Positions 47,216-60,046 of a DNA stretch of 64,000 nucleotides are shown here, piece after piece. The position numbers and the translations under genes are program-made. Origin of the DNA: Thunnus maccoyii (lineage: Eukaryota; Chordata; Actinopteri; Scombriformes; Scombridae); contig NC_056548.1 in assembly GCF_910596095.1 (NCBI RefSeq), forward strand, positions 12,859,151 through 12,923,150, given 5' to 3'. Below the pieces are notes generated by a model, which saw only the letters and a program-made list of their open reading frames with translations, did no database searches and was not told the DNA's origin. Numbering within the stretch: the first letter of the stretch is position 1; the number at the start of each line of letters is the position of its first letter.

Positions 47216-48866
47216 ACAATGTAACCGTATGCCAAACACATTTGTTCAATTTTGTGTCTTAGGCACAAGCACAAAAGTCAGTGTGAAATGGATAAAATTG
47301 TCATTCATTTCCCTATAACTAGCCTGCAGTCAAGGTACATTTCAGTGAGAAATAAACAAATTTGTTTTTCCATTTTTATCAGTTGATAATCACAGTTTTC
47401 TATGTAAATTGTATAGTATACTGTAAACCTACAATTTGCATCTCTAGTTTTATTGCCATGGACATGAAATGGCAAAAAATGGCTTAATTAAGGCCAGTGA
47501 AAAATAGCTCAGCATAGCTTACAAAGAGCTTGTGCCTTCTCCCATTTCACCTAAGAAGGTGTTGGCTGGTCAGTATGAGACATCTGATATCTACATTTAA
47601 CTTGTTTGTATGGTATTGCTGCCTTTAGATATAGATATTTAATTTTCACAAAATAATATAGGCCTAGTCATTTACATGTCATATTTAAAGTTAGTAATGT
47701 CATGATAGCCAACTTGGTGTGCCTGGTTTACTGGAATCACCTTTGTGTGGTGAGTCATGTGTGCCATTGTTGATATACAAATATTTATTATAGCAGCTTT
47801 AAGGTGAACCTATATTTGCATTTTTTTTTTACTATTCTTCCATTATTAAACTTGTATATCCTTTAACTGGCACATTCATATACAGGGTTATGTGGTAGCT
47901 AGCTGTGAGGAATTATGGTCCATGTAAAACAACTGAATAGGAATTGATTAAATTTGACCTCAAGACATGATGTAATTATGCTCTGTTAATATACTTTTCA
48001 TAAAACATAGTTAACAGTGTAGGGAATTCCAAAAATATTTGGGGAGCAACTTTTGCCCCCACTATCTAAAAAATTGGGGCATTTACAAAATTTGGGGGCA
48101 CTTTTAAAAAGCAGTAATTAGTGCATTAAGTTGCTGTTTTTAATGTAAAATAAGCCCAGATTAAAATGCATACAGTAATCACATTACATTACATTACATT
48201 TTCTAACTACAATAATAAGCACATGAAAAGCAAAATAATGCAGGCCAATTCCCTTTCAACAACTAAGATTTTATTTAGGAAGAGCCTTCATTATAAACCA
48301 CTAGATGGCAGTATAATATAATGATCATGGGATCATGACAATATTTAATGGGCTTGATCTAATGAGATTAAGCAAAAACTCTGACTGCCATATTCAGATC
48401 TCATACAAGTCAAACCAGTCTGACTTTGATGATTTCATCATTGTAGGTCTGATGTATTGTATTCCACAGCCTCAAGTTACAGACTAGTACCAACAACTAC
48501 TCTCAAGAGAGCCAATAATAATATATGTAATATTCCTTCTTTATTGATGCAGTTCTGGGAATAACTTCGGCTGGAGCTTTTTAGCATGTTTATTTCATCT
48601 CCAAGTTTGTCCTGCTGACGTTTTGAGCATGGATGAAATAACATTATAGACTCGACTATCCAGCACTGCATCATTGATTGGAAAAAATATATTTTAGATT
48701 TGGGACTAAAAAGCTTACTTGGTGCATTGAGCTCAGTAATGTTAGTCAACGGCACTGATCCCCCCACCAGTCGGCAAGACCCACATGTAGGCTGTTACAT
48801 TAATGTTATCTAGCCAACTTGCGCTGGTCCAAACACATTTTAAAGTCTTTAGTGATCATGTTAATG
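47216..48866. other. Intergenic stretch with a CTCF-like motif
   Basis: AT-rich and without coding features. (ACATT)4 at 48,181-48,200. CCACTAGATGGCAG at 48,298-48,311 fits the core CTCF consensus. Confidence 0.5.
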
Positions 48867-49259
48867 TTACTTACCATTAGCACATCGGTGATGCTTGCTT
48901 GTTTCGTGATGATGAGTTGAATACTTTTTAACCTGTTTGCTTCTTTTAACAAAGTCAACATTAGCTTTTAGATGTTCAAGGCTATGTTTGGGTAGGTGAG
49001 CCCTCCAAGCTTTACAGAAGAGGAGAGTTGTCTTATTATCCTCTTCAACACCAAGCCAGTCTTTTTTCCATTTTTCACTTGTAGAAGCAGCAACTTTCTT
49101 TGCTGTCTTATTTGCTGGGGGTGGCCCAGGATTTAGGTTGCTTTCTTCGGTAACAGTTGGAGCTTTTTTAATGAGGTACCAGTCCATCGCAACTTCACCG
49201 CAGGTACAGGATTGCATGGCCTCTGCCAGGTACTGTAACAGCAGCGTAGTGTGAACCAC
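48867..49259 (-). pseudogene. hAT/ZNF862-like zinc-finger fragment
   Basis: 130-codon frame reading KKVAASTSEKWKKDWLGVEE, DNKTTLLFCKAWRAH, then KYSTHHHETSKHHRCANGK. The layout (charged lead, W-L-x-V, C-x2-[C], distal His pair) resembles the TTF/BED-type finger of domesticated and active hAT transposases. The second Cys of the C-x2-C pair is Trp, and no transposase core follows, so this looks like a dead remnant. Confidence 0.5.
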
Positions 49260-50831
49260 AGCATTTCTGCCCTTGTCCCCCGTTAATTTGATAGTTAATA
49301 AATGTGAAGATTCTTTAGTACTTATTGTAGTTTGATTTCATTATTCAAACAAACATCTCCACAATTATTAAGCGGACAGTAAATGCTATCATGTACTCTA
49401 TACCGTACTCCACTATTTAATAATTGCAAATATCTGTTAAATAATATTTGCACAATTTTGCCCTTAAAAATCAAGGGAATGAGGACAAAAACAAAAGTAA
49501 GTCACTCAAGGACACACTGTGATGTTCTCAATTTACTGAATTTATTCAAACACAATATGTCAACCAAGCATCACTTCTCTGCAGACTTAAATTTATTTTT
49601 ATCCTTTAGCCTCACCATTTTTAAAAAAAATATACATTATCACCATGCATTTGCCTTGATGCAGCTTTTGGGTAATTAAATGACAGAATTCATTATTATG
49701 TAACTGACTCCTAGTGTGTTGCAGGATGCTGGAGCCCAAGGTCTCCATCCGTGCATTGCTAGCTAAGAGCCACAGTCACGTGTGTCTAAGTGTATACGGC
49801 ACTCAGTAAAAAGACCCGGCTGACAGCACCACAAAAGAAATTAATCAGGGAGGCAGTCCAGGAAAGGGAGAGCTATAAATTGCATGTAATATAAAGGGCG
49901 TGTGTGTATGTGTGTGTTTGTGGAGCCCTCCTTCAAGGTGGAAGTGACCTGAGCCTGCTCCACCCCCTCCTCTTATTCTCTCTTTTGTGTGTCCCTCACT
50001 CTCTGTCCCTCTATCTGTATCTCCATTCCTCCCCCACACGATGAATAAACCAGGAAGATTTTTCAAACTATCTATGTGTTTGTGTGTATTTATTTGTCTG
50101 TTTACTCATGACCTTAGACAGTCAATCAGTGTCATTGATATTGAAGTGGATGCTAGAGTAGGTGTCCCTGAACAGCTGAGGAAAACATCAATCTGTTGAC
50201 AAACATGTCTATCAAGCATCAGCTGGTGCATAAAAATGCTCTGTCAGTGATTTTTTGACCATATAAAAAACAGAATTATTCATATATGAAACTGAGGAGT
50301 TTAGATGAGGAATAAGCATTGATGTATTTTAAAAATTTACTATAATTTATGTAAATCTACCCCCTCATGTGTAGTATTTAAATGGGGAGGGTCAAAATAT
50401 TTCAAGAATCTATCAATATAATAAAAATCATTAGAACATCACTAACTAGATGATCAAAAATAACAACAGAGTTAACAGAAAATTCAACATTTAAGCTTCA
50501 CAAAGATAGAATTTACTGCAGGGCTGTTGCATTGGATTGTACAAGTGTACCCAATCAGCTGGTACAGTCAGTTAATATATGAGCTTCACTAAATGTTCAA
50601 AAAAACAAAACTTTAAACATAATTTTTGTGTAAAATTAATTATTATTAGTTTGATGTTGTTTCTATCATGTCAAGTTTTCCAATAAACCACCTGCTATGT
50701 CGCTATTCTAGATCCATTCGAATATGAATGCACAGTTCCATTTTTGTGCTTATTAAATGCAACTTACAATTCAGAATGTTCTAATGCAGTATTTACAGAG
50801 GTCATACATAGTATAAATGTATACAAAATAT
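49260..50831. other. Intergenic, nothing recognised
   Basis: No gene, RNA or clear element seen. A GT-rich stretch is at 49,898-49,920. Confidence 0.5.
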
Positions 50832-51466
50832 AATTAAAGCTGCAAGCAGCGTTGAACGGGCCCTCGCGCCTCTGCGCACATTGGGCAGTGGCAAAGTCGA
50901 AGGGCTTCTGTCATGTAGATGTCTTCAGACCCGGGCTGTTTTCAGACAATGCAAGGTGGAGATAAACATCACTTCTTTTGTCAGTCGCATCACTGATGGA
51001 ATACTGTCATGTACACGTGTTCAGGCCGGGAGTCTTATCAAACATGTAAAGTTTGGTGCAGACTGGAGTATTTACAATAAAGTTATAGCAACGTCCTCTG
51101 TCATGGCGACACATCAAATCTCAACAGTGTGAGGATGAGAATTTTTTCCAGGGTGAGACATGCCTGCCTTGCTCACACCTGTGTCATCAAAATTATGCAA
51201 GTTTTGAGCCCATTCACTTGAATTTCAATTAGTAAATTGAAAACTCTTGATGAGTTTGTGCATAAAACAAATTAATTTCCTAATTTTCATCAAGTCTATT
51301 TTTAGAAAAGTAAAGACTTTTAACCCACATGACCTGGTCAAAGTTTGATTGAAATGTGTACTGTCAGGTGTGTAGAGACAAGAAGTAACTGCAGCTGGAC
51401 ACAGAAAAATACTCATATTTGAATGGAGAGTGTGAGGGAACTGCTAGGTGCTTGGGCCCTAATAAA
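50832..51466 (+). mobile_element. Dispersed fish repeat, copy B1
   Basis: Head AATTAAAGCTGCAAGCAGCG and tail GCTTGGGCCCTAATAAA, 635 bp, the same family as copy A and probably close to a complete short version. No coding capacity. Confidence 0.75.
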
Positions 51467-51534
51467 GGAAAAACTGCAGTACAGAGCTACAAATTTTAGT
51501 TTTGATTTTATTTTTCTGCAGCACTTTATCACTA

Positions 51535-52322
51535 AACTGTCACTCTCACTCAATGAGCTCCATTCAACCCCCAACTCCCCCACCCCCTCCTATTCTCTCT
51601 CTCTCCCTCTCAGTTGGAGAGGAGAATGTCACTCTTCTTGTGAAATCTCCTCATAAATCCCATGACTTGGGCCAAATCCTACATGAAAAATCACATTTTT
51701 TTGTAGGAAATTTCATCGCAAATCCATTGATACAGGTTTCAAAGTGGTCAGACTTATAGTTTAGACATCAGAACCATTTGTTTGACACAAAGTCAATGCC
51801 TAAAGATTGCCTCCCCATTGGTTTACATTGTAAGCTGTGATGTGGCACTACAACTTTCAGGGCTTACAATATCTAAACCGTTCGAGTTATTACAAAGTTT
51901 TTAACAACTTTTGTTCAGCACAGTATCATAAGTCATGTACTCAAGTTTGAAGTCGATACCATTAACGCCCTAGGAGGAGATAGTGTTTCTTGGGGGTCCA
52001 AAATTGGTGCAAAGTCGTACTTTGATGGGCATATTGCGGACTTCCTGTTGGATTTAGGTCAGGGGTGTCAGCATATGATTTGTAGGTCTTGATGAGACGA
52101 ATAATTGAGTTTTGGTTCAATCTCTCTACGACATTCCTACAGGCCGTGGCAGCCATATTAGATACATAGGTGGCGCTATAGAGCACATTTTGGCACTTAA
52201 TTTTTACATTTTATCAAACTTTTCACCAGACCTGATGTGTGTGCCAAATTTGGTGAGATTTTGAGTATGTTTAGGGGGTCAAATTAAGGGTTTAAGTGGC
52301 ATAATAATAAAGAAAGAATAAG
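51535..52322 (+). mobile_element. Dispersed fish repeat, copy B2 (body part)
   Basis: Parallels 43,306-44,055 nearly base for base over long stretches (for example GGGCATATTGCGGACTTCCT). It ends at AATAATAAAGAAAGAATAAG where copy A continues with the GAA run and tail. Confidence 0.8.
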
Positions 52323-52327
52323 AACAG

Positions 52328-52768
52328 GTACACTTATGAACAACCTTATGCTTGAACATGGTGTTTGTTATGGCCCATCCATGGCTAGCACAGAAGTCCA
52401 ACAATGCACCACTCAGGTTCAGATCAGGCAGGTTGTTCCTCCCAGTCACCCCCCTCCAGGTTTCTCCGTCATCACCCATGTGGGCATTCAAGTCCCCCAG
52501 CAGAGCATGGACTTGCTGGGCCGCACCCCCTCAGTTCAGTGCATGTGCATGAACAACAGTCAGAGTCTTCTTCCCAGCAACACATAGTCACAAGGAGGCA
52601 ACCCTCCAATACTGCTGTGCTCAGCCAGGGACTCGTGAATATCCCCAAACCTGCCCAGAGCCTCTCACCCTGGGCAACACCAGAAAAGAGGAGAGTCCAG
52701 CCCCTCTCCAGGAGTTTGGTTCCAGAGCCAGTGCTGTGCATAGACGCGAGCCCAAATATATCTAGTCA
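52328..52768 (-). pseudogene. LINE endonuclease (EEP-fold) fragment
   Basis: Minus strand. One frame reads [20 protein letters not shown] then [20 protein letters not shown] and [14 protein letters not shown], the apurinic-like endonuclease domain of an RTE/L2-type non-LTR retrotransposon (family motif GDFNAH). The upstream part is in another frame and lacks a segment. No reverse transcriptase nearby. Confidence 0.7.
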
Positions 52769-55700
52769 GGTAAAATATAAATATGAATATAGAAGTATAA
52801 TTAAAAGCATCAGTTTAATTACTGATATAATAAATAACAATAAAAACATACAAGTGGGCCAAAAAGCAACAAAAAATCCATTATGTGAAAGTAATTTTTA
52901 CCTAAACTTGCTTCAGACCACTATATAAAAACAAAATCTTAGACACAGTTCTGCTAGTTTGACTGCATCTATCTAAACTAATCAAAGCTCTTGAAAAGTG
53001 GCACAAAATGTTTATCTTCCCACACATCTCTATGCTTCCTCTTTTTGCTTCTCTTCATGTACTTAGTGTTGAACCTTACACATATCAGCTGTGTTTTCTT
53101 CAACTACCAGGGCAGAAAAGCAGTAGTAAAGACTGTGATGGGTGGCTACTCACATGACAGGCCACAGCAGAGGGTGAAAGGGAGCATGTGGGAGAGTTTG
53201 ACTATGGTAGCTGATATACAGATTTATACTTATATACCGATACATACTGATTTTCTATACTTCTGGCTCATACCTGTGACACATCATTCTCATGCTGCTG
53301 TATAATTAAGCCATTAAGTCTTATGCTAAATCTCCATGTTAACTTGTGTCTTAAATGTGTGAACAAAAGCTTCAAAGTTGCTTAAAACTGCATCTGCATC
53401 TAATAGTGCAGTTTAAATGTAAAAATCAAATTCAGTGTTTTGATAAGATAAATCAGTATGCAACAAACTTTTTTTTATTTTTATTTTTATTTACTTGAGG
53501 CTTTGGCAAAGTATTTTCATCCCTCTGGTCTTTATCTCTGTCAAAAGATTATTCATTCATGGAAAAACTTCTGTGATGCTAAAAAGCATCTCTTATGGCT
53601 CCAGTTTTTTTGTACTCTCAGTTAATGAAATCTTAAAGGTGCAATATATGACATTCAGCCTCCTAGATGTTGCACTATAGCACCAGCATCTCAGACCAAA
53701 ACAAATGTAGGCATCATTTACTCAATAAAGTTGGAAAAAAAGAGTGGCCCCTGAACTGACAACTTGTGAAACTCAGATCAAACTGTCAAACTAGGCAGTG
53801 CTGATCAAAAACGGATCAAGATTCTGTTACTGTATTACTTATTTCTTGCCTCAAATGTTTTCAGAAGCATATTTTAGTGTACTGTTTAGCTGGAACATGA
53901 GAAACTTTGTGACCTGGCTGAAAATGGACGCAGAGGACACGAGGGACTCATATGCACTAACATGCACACTCGCATGCACTCACATGGGACTGAATGTCCT
54001 ATAATGCACGTTTAACTGATGTCAACCATCAGAGTGTTTTAGCCTCAAAGTTCTTTCCCCCATTAGAGAGCTTAGCAGTTTACCCAGAGGGTGCTGCAGA
54101 ATTGTTTTAGAGCATTTATAAATGAACTCACAGGTTTGTGTGTCTCACCCAGAAAGGATGCCCCTCCATGCATGTGCACACATTCTGATCTTACCAAATG
54201 CACAAGTGCTCTTAAATAAAAACAATCTCAGTGAAGGTAGCTACAGAAAAATTACTCTTCTCCTTGTCATCTGTGATGGAGCACACATAATGAATTCACT
54301 GCCTGTTACCCTAGAAGAGGGATTTGTATCAGTGAATCCTGCCCACTTTCAGTGGTTCCCTATGTTTAGTCATGCATAAAGCTTACATATGATTGGCAAT
54401 TCTGCACCCAAAACCATGGATTTTCACAGGCAGAAATCAGATTTTTACTCTTGTTAATATAACTAATGTTTCAAAGCATTTATATCATATCATATAATCA
54501 TATCAGATTGCTCAACTATGACCTGCAGAGTAGCATGACTCACCAGTGCTGTGGGTGGGACTAACTTCTTGTTTTCTCCTAAGTTTCAAAGGAAGGACTG
54601 TTGCTATTTTTAGATATCCCTAAAACAGTATTTTTAAAAAATCATGAATGTCTTGAAGGCTGAAAGGATACAAGTAGAAAAGAATGGCTTCTGTTTACAA
54701 GAGGCTAACATTAAGCCTAATGTACAGTATGGCAGTAACCCAAGCAAAACCCTCAGTCCCACCATCATTTTAGTTCTGGTCTGATGGAGGTGTAAAAAAA
54801 CGAATCCCTGACCCAACCACGTGAGATAAAGGTCCCGCATTTAATTTTCAAAATTCATTACCATAAGAGATACTTCAAAGATAAAAATAAACATGTTCAG
54901 TAACCTGTACTGTCATTGTTTATTGCTGTATTAACAATACAGCACTAGAAGAAGACAAAAAACATCACTATTTTTAACATCTGTTGTCAGCATAAGTCAC
55001 CAGTCAAGATGGGAACAGGTGGACCTGATTAGTCAAATTGATTCAACTTGATCTGCACTGCTGGGAAGTTGCTAATAAAACCCTGGCTCTTCCAAGATTT
55101 CTATTTTTCCTTTTGCTTGCTTCAGCTGTGCCACTGATTTATTACTTTGTTTACACATTTTCAACACATTAAAACTTTTTAGGAGATGTGTACTAAAATA
55201 GCAATTTATATGCCAAGAGTCTGATTGTAATTTCACCAAGATAAAGACTTCAAGACGTTATTGCCAGAACAAGGAGTTGTTGTGAAAAAAGGAGAAGTGT
55301 GAAAGTGCTGGGAGTGACAGGAAGGAAGTGTCAGACGTTCGCCCGGAGAAGCCCAGCATGGTTGACATCAAATGCAACAGGAGAGAGAAATGTGAAATCT
55401 GCCTGACATCGTGTCTAGCAGCTGAGATACTGAAGAGAAGAGAGGTGTAATATAATGTCATCTAAACCATTTGAGAGAAACTGACAAACCACAGCATAAT
55501 GTGACACTGAAGAACCACAGGGGGCTTTAACTCAGAGAGAGTTGGGTTTGAACTTTAGACAAATTTTGGATTGAATGGGACTGACAACTAAGACAGATAC
55601 AATGTGAGCAGACATCTATATTTTACTCCTCATTGATGCTTAAATCTATCTAACTTTAGCTGCCAACAAAATAATATAATATTCTAAACAGTTTAAATAA

Positions 55701-58700
55701 AAGCTTTTCTTTGAAAAAGTGTCAAACAGGCCAAAAACAAGCCATAATTGCATATTTTTTTAAAAGGAAGGACATTGTGCATGCAAAGGAACGAGGTCCA
55801 GATGAAAATAAAGCTAAGTGTCTATGAGGAAAAATATTGAGAAAGATATTCACAAAAGAATTAAAAAGCTCCCTTGGTTCATTTGCATGTACTTTTGAGA
55901 TGGTCCCTATCTTAAGCTGGTCATTTACCTTCTACTGCCATGCCACAATATTGGATCATGGCATAAAAATTCTCTAGTGTGATACCAAATACCCACATTG
56001 TTTTAGTTGCCTAAGCCTCACCAGAATTTTTTAACCTCCCTACATGTGTCTTTTCAACTAGCATTTTCTTGCCATGAACAGTAAAACAACTGGGTATTAT
56101 TATACAAGAGAATAGAATTTCAGGTTTGCTATTCATTAAATTTTGCCATTCCTTCTGCTTAGAAACATTTTGCTGCACAAACTAAAAATGACCAAATTCA
56201 GATGCTTGAGAAGGAGTCAGAGTGAAACAAAGAGCTCTCAACTGCATGCTCTCTGCTTCTCTGCTCTCTAAAGACTAAAGATAACGACTATTATGGCTGA
56301 GTCAGATACTATATAGACACATCTGGTAAGTGGGAAAGAAACAATTGGTGAGAGGGAAAGAGACAGTTTGGATTATAGACTGGGAGATTGCTAGGAGCAG
56401 ACTTTTTAAAGCTTTTTGATTAGAATAATGAATAATTCAAATAGACAAAAGGGCATAAAAAGGAGTAGGAGTAATAATGAAAGGAAAAAAAATTGAGGCT
56501 ATGAGAGAGGAAATATTACTATTACGATATTACTGCAGCAAATTGCTGAACATAAATAAAACCACATTGACAGCATGGTTTTATTCATAAAACTACTGCA
56601 GTCGATACAGTTACAGTAACAGTAGACTGATTCTATTCATAGTTTACATTACAAATGGCTTATGTAATGTTCTTACCACACGACCCTAGACTACTATATT
56701 TATCCAAGTCTTTCTTTTTTTAGCACGTGTGTACTTGGTTCAGATTTTCTCTGCAGCACGTGTATGTGTGCAGTACCTTGAGTATTCCCACAGCCCGCCT
56801 GCCAGCACCTATAGCACCAGTTGCAGCTGGGAGGGCTGGGACTGGCCAAAATGTAGCTTTGCCACCTGATTCAAGACTCCTTTTTACTTCAGACAAAATT
56901 TTAAAAGGCATGTTGCATTAGGTAGACCCTTTGATGACAAGGTATCAGGAATAAATGGTCAAAACATCCCGAATCACCTTTGTAACTGCTGTAGCACTAT
57001 TCGCACTTTACCCTTTTATTCCAAGAAGGATTATGTTTCTATTACATGTGGATGCATGCAGTCAGATCAGCAGTGTAGATAACAGTCCTATTCATTCATC
57101 ATGCCTGGGAGGCATGAGCAGGCTCTCACATGTGCCACCACTGAAACTCTGCCAACATCCAGGTAGAGGCAGGGATTCACTGACAAAACGTATTGATCCT
57201 CAGTTATCTCCATCTCAGGATACACTTGTACTTTACATATAAAGAAGGCTGTCTGTTACACAGTCAAGGACAGTGGAAGGTGAGGAGATGGGTATTTAAA
57301 TGGGCGTCATAGCCCCCAGGTTCTGCTGATGCAGGTGATTCAGTGTTAGGTGCAGCACATTATCTGACATGGATAGATGGATGGATGGAAGAGAGGGGCA
57401 GGACAAAGACTCACATGGAGGAGCACATGTCCTCACCAGCCTTTATTATGAGGTGTCATGCATTTTAAATACCTCAGGCGAATAGAAATGTGAAATGCAA
57501 AACCTTGCAAGGTTTTACACATCTGCATTGTCATAGTGTTCGGTCAAAATAAGGGTCTAGAACACATTTTTAAGGCACAATCTGTTTTCATAGTCACACA
57601 GGGCTCGCCTCTTATCTGGGGACATAATAAAGGTCCCCCCAAGGTTATCTTTCTTTTAAAGATATATGGCCAATGTGTGTGTGCATGTTTGTGCTTGTTT
57701 TGCTTATGCATGTGTCTATGAACTGCAGGAATGTATGTTTACCTGTGTAAATTATGCACATTCCACTAGCTATGTATCATTAATATGCATATATTAAGAG
57801 GGAAATGCTTATGGTGCTCTTACATTTCTTTATAAGACAACATTACAGTAATGAAATATAACAAATTATGTGTTCAAACAGTTTGTTGTGAAAATGTTTA
57901 TATGAGAAATGATTGCAAGGGTAAACCTCTGGAAGTAATCTAGTTTGATTAATTACATTGACAGATGGCACTTCAATAACTGTGCACTAGAGAGCAGTTT
58001 AGTACACCATTTGAAACACTCAACTTAGTGAGTATGTATGACTATGCACAACCTATAGATAAGTATTGTGTGAAATATATATATATATATTTTTACATTT
58101 TTGGGAACATAGTTTTACATTTATCTGTCATCAGATTTTTATGCAAATATGATTTTATTGGCCGTCTTTTCATTTAAAAATACATCATCCAAATGCTCTT
58201 GCTTATGGCTTTTATTTTTGACTCAAGGATGCAAAAAAATACCAAACGATTTCATGAGCAGTTTGACACCATGACATGATTTTGAATTTTTTTTTTTTTT
58301 TCACAGAAAACAATGTGTTCGAACATACAGTGTCATTTCAAGGTGAGACTTACACAAATTTGAGAGTGGCTGCTCTGACAGAACTACTGGCTTAAATGTA
58401 AATTTTACAATTGTTACTGAAATAATTCTTAAGCCCTTTATTTGCAAATTCACAGCATTTTACTGTAGATTATAATGTGTTTGGTACTCAAAGATTAATC
58501 TTAATCAATTTTCCAAACTGTATGTACAGTGTTTTAATGAGATCATGGTACTTTCAGAAAGAAAAAAAACAACAACATTTTTTGAGTGTTAAATGGAAAC
58601 ATACCCTCCCCCGGCACGTTACATAACATACAAATTGAAAAAAAACATGCTGAAGAGAGACCACAGTCAAATGTACTGTGCTCTTGTTCAGTGACAAAAG

Positions 58701-58745
58701 TCATAGGGGTTGTTAAAAAACAAATATTCTTTCCTTATCCAATAG
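52769..58745. other. Intergenic region between the repeat block and the receptor genes
   Basis: 6 kb without recognisable genes or RNA genes. A possible dispersed repeat begins near 53,634 (AAAGGTGCAATATATGACAT). Short open frames carry no features. Confidence 0.45.
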
Positions 58746-58751
58746 TTTATT
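58746..58751 (-). terminator. Possible polyadenylation signal of the GPR65-like gene
   Basis: AATAAA on the minus strand about 345 nt after the stop codon. Another candidate lies near 58,437. Confidence 0.4.
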
Positions 58752-59095
58752 CAAATTATAACTGGCGTCAAATTTACACAGAAATCCCTTCATTTTCTGT
58801 GTATCTGTCTGGAGAAGGTTTCTCACAACAGAATAACTGTGATGTTTGTCAGATACCCAGCTGTTCTCGTAATCAATTGTTGACAACATGAAACACATAG
58901 AACAGAAGCATTATCCTTTAACAGCTGACATTTTTTTTGCACATTTGACACTGTCTCACATTTGAAGCAGTGTCTGTAAATTAGTCATTTACTTCAGGAT
59001 TATTGTCTAATGTTTAATGTTTAACTGTAAAGATCACCACAAGGAGTTTACATTATTTTATCTTGTACTTTAGATGCTTCTGTAGTTAATTTACC

Positions 59096-60046
59096 CTATA
59101 CCATCCCTTCATTGTTGCCTCTCTTCTTTCCCTGAAAGAAAAGAACAACCTGATTGACATTTGCCTGCCCCGTTCTAGTAATGAAGCAGTAAAGGAGTGG
59201 GTCTGCGAGGCAGTTGAGGCTTGAGATAGCTATGCTGATCTTGTAGGGATAAAGAAGCCATTTGACATCCCCGCAATCGTCCACCAGCATGCGGAGAAGC
59301 ATCATGACGTGGATAGGTCCAAAGCAGAACAAAAGGCAGAACAAAACTATTGTCAGGAGCTTTGAAATCCGTTTACGTTCCTGTTCCTCTGTGGCCTGGT
59401 TGGATTTCACTGCCTCACAGATCCCCCAGGTGGAAAACATCACAAGGAGAACTGGAACAATAAATCCCAGGAAGAAGCGTACTACATTAACTCGAGCCAG
59501 ATTCTCTGACAGTGGGAGGGAGATGTCAAAGCAGACAGAAAACATGTTGTTTTCATGGTATGAGTCCTCCCAAGTGATAGTGGTGGCATTGAAACAGACT
59601 ACCAGCACCCAAATGGAAACACTGACTGCCACTGCGGTGGCTACTTTCCTCAAGGATGTGTACTTTAATGGGTGAACTACTGCCAAGTACCGGTCAACAG
59701 CAATGCAGCAGAGGAGAGCATCACTGGTGTAAAAGTTAGTGAAGAGAAAGTAAACAGATACCACACATACATATCCTCCATGAGCCCAAACTCCTCGCCA
59801 CAGGAAGTCCAGCCACAAAGAAAGGCCGATAGTGAAGGTCAGGTCACTCAGGGCCAGGTTGAATAGATACACACCAAGCTCGTTCCTCTGTCTAATGTGC
59901 TGCCAGGACACATAGAGGGAGAAGGAGTTGGATGGGATAGCAGTGATGATGATAGCCAGATAGAAAAATAGAAATGGCCTCCTCCCGGATGCGCTGTCAA
60001 CCAGGTAACATTCTGAATGGTTAGTGGCCTGGGTTAAGTTTTCCAT
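59096..60046 (-). CDS. gpr65: GPR65-like proton-sensing-type G-protein-coupled receptor
   Basis: Class A seven-helix receptor, one coding exon, 316 residues from the ATG at 60,046 (good Kozak: G at -3, G at +4). The open frame runs further upstream, to 60,109, but without an ATG. Numbering here counts from that longer frame, so subtract 21 for the protein. Features: N-glycosylation sites N24 and N30, D2.50 (D89), conserved C115/C193 pair, DRY at 139-141, ERKRISKL near the TM6 start and SLNCLADPLLY (D7.49 = D303). RQRNELGVYLFNLALSDL, HVMMLLRML and CFITRTGQ are close to GPR65 and GPR4. Position 4.53, Glu in human GPR65 (E142), is Val170 here, and the extracellular start lacks the family histidine before TM1. 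Proton sensing is therefore not assured. It is next to kcnk10 as in mammals. Confidence 0.82.
   Translation of the reverse strand: MENLTQATNHSECYLVDSASGRRPFLFFYLAIIITAIPSNSFSLYVSWQHIRQRNELGVYLFNLALSDLTFTIGLSLWLDFLWRGVWAHGGYVCVVSVYFLFTNFYTSDALLCCIAVDRYLAVVHPLKYTSLRKVATAVAVSVSIWVLVVCFNATTITWEDSYHENNMFSVCFDISLPLSENLARVNVVRFFLGFIVPVLLVMFSTWGICEAVKSNQATEEQERKRISKLLTIVLFCLLFCFGPIHVMMLLRMLVDDCGDVKWLLYPYKISIAISSLNCLADPLLYCFITRTGQANVNQVVLFFQGKKRGNNEGMV

Noticed and set aside
52404-52928. 174-codon plus-strand frame as a new protein
   Set aside because: It is antisense to a recognisable LINE endonuclease fragment on the minus strand.
59262-59675. 137-codon plus-strand frame across the first receptor gene
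   Set aside because: Antisense shadow of the conserved receptor coding sequence.
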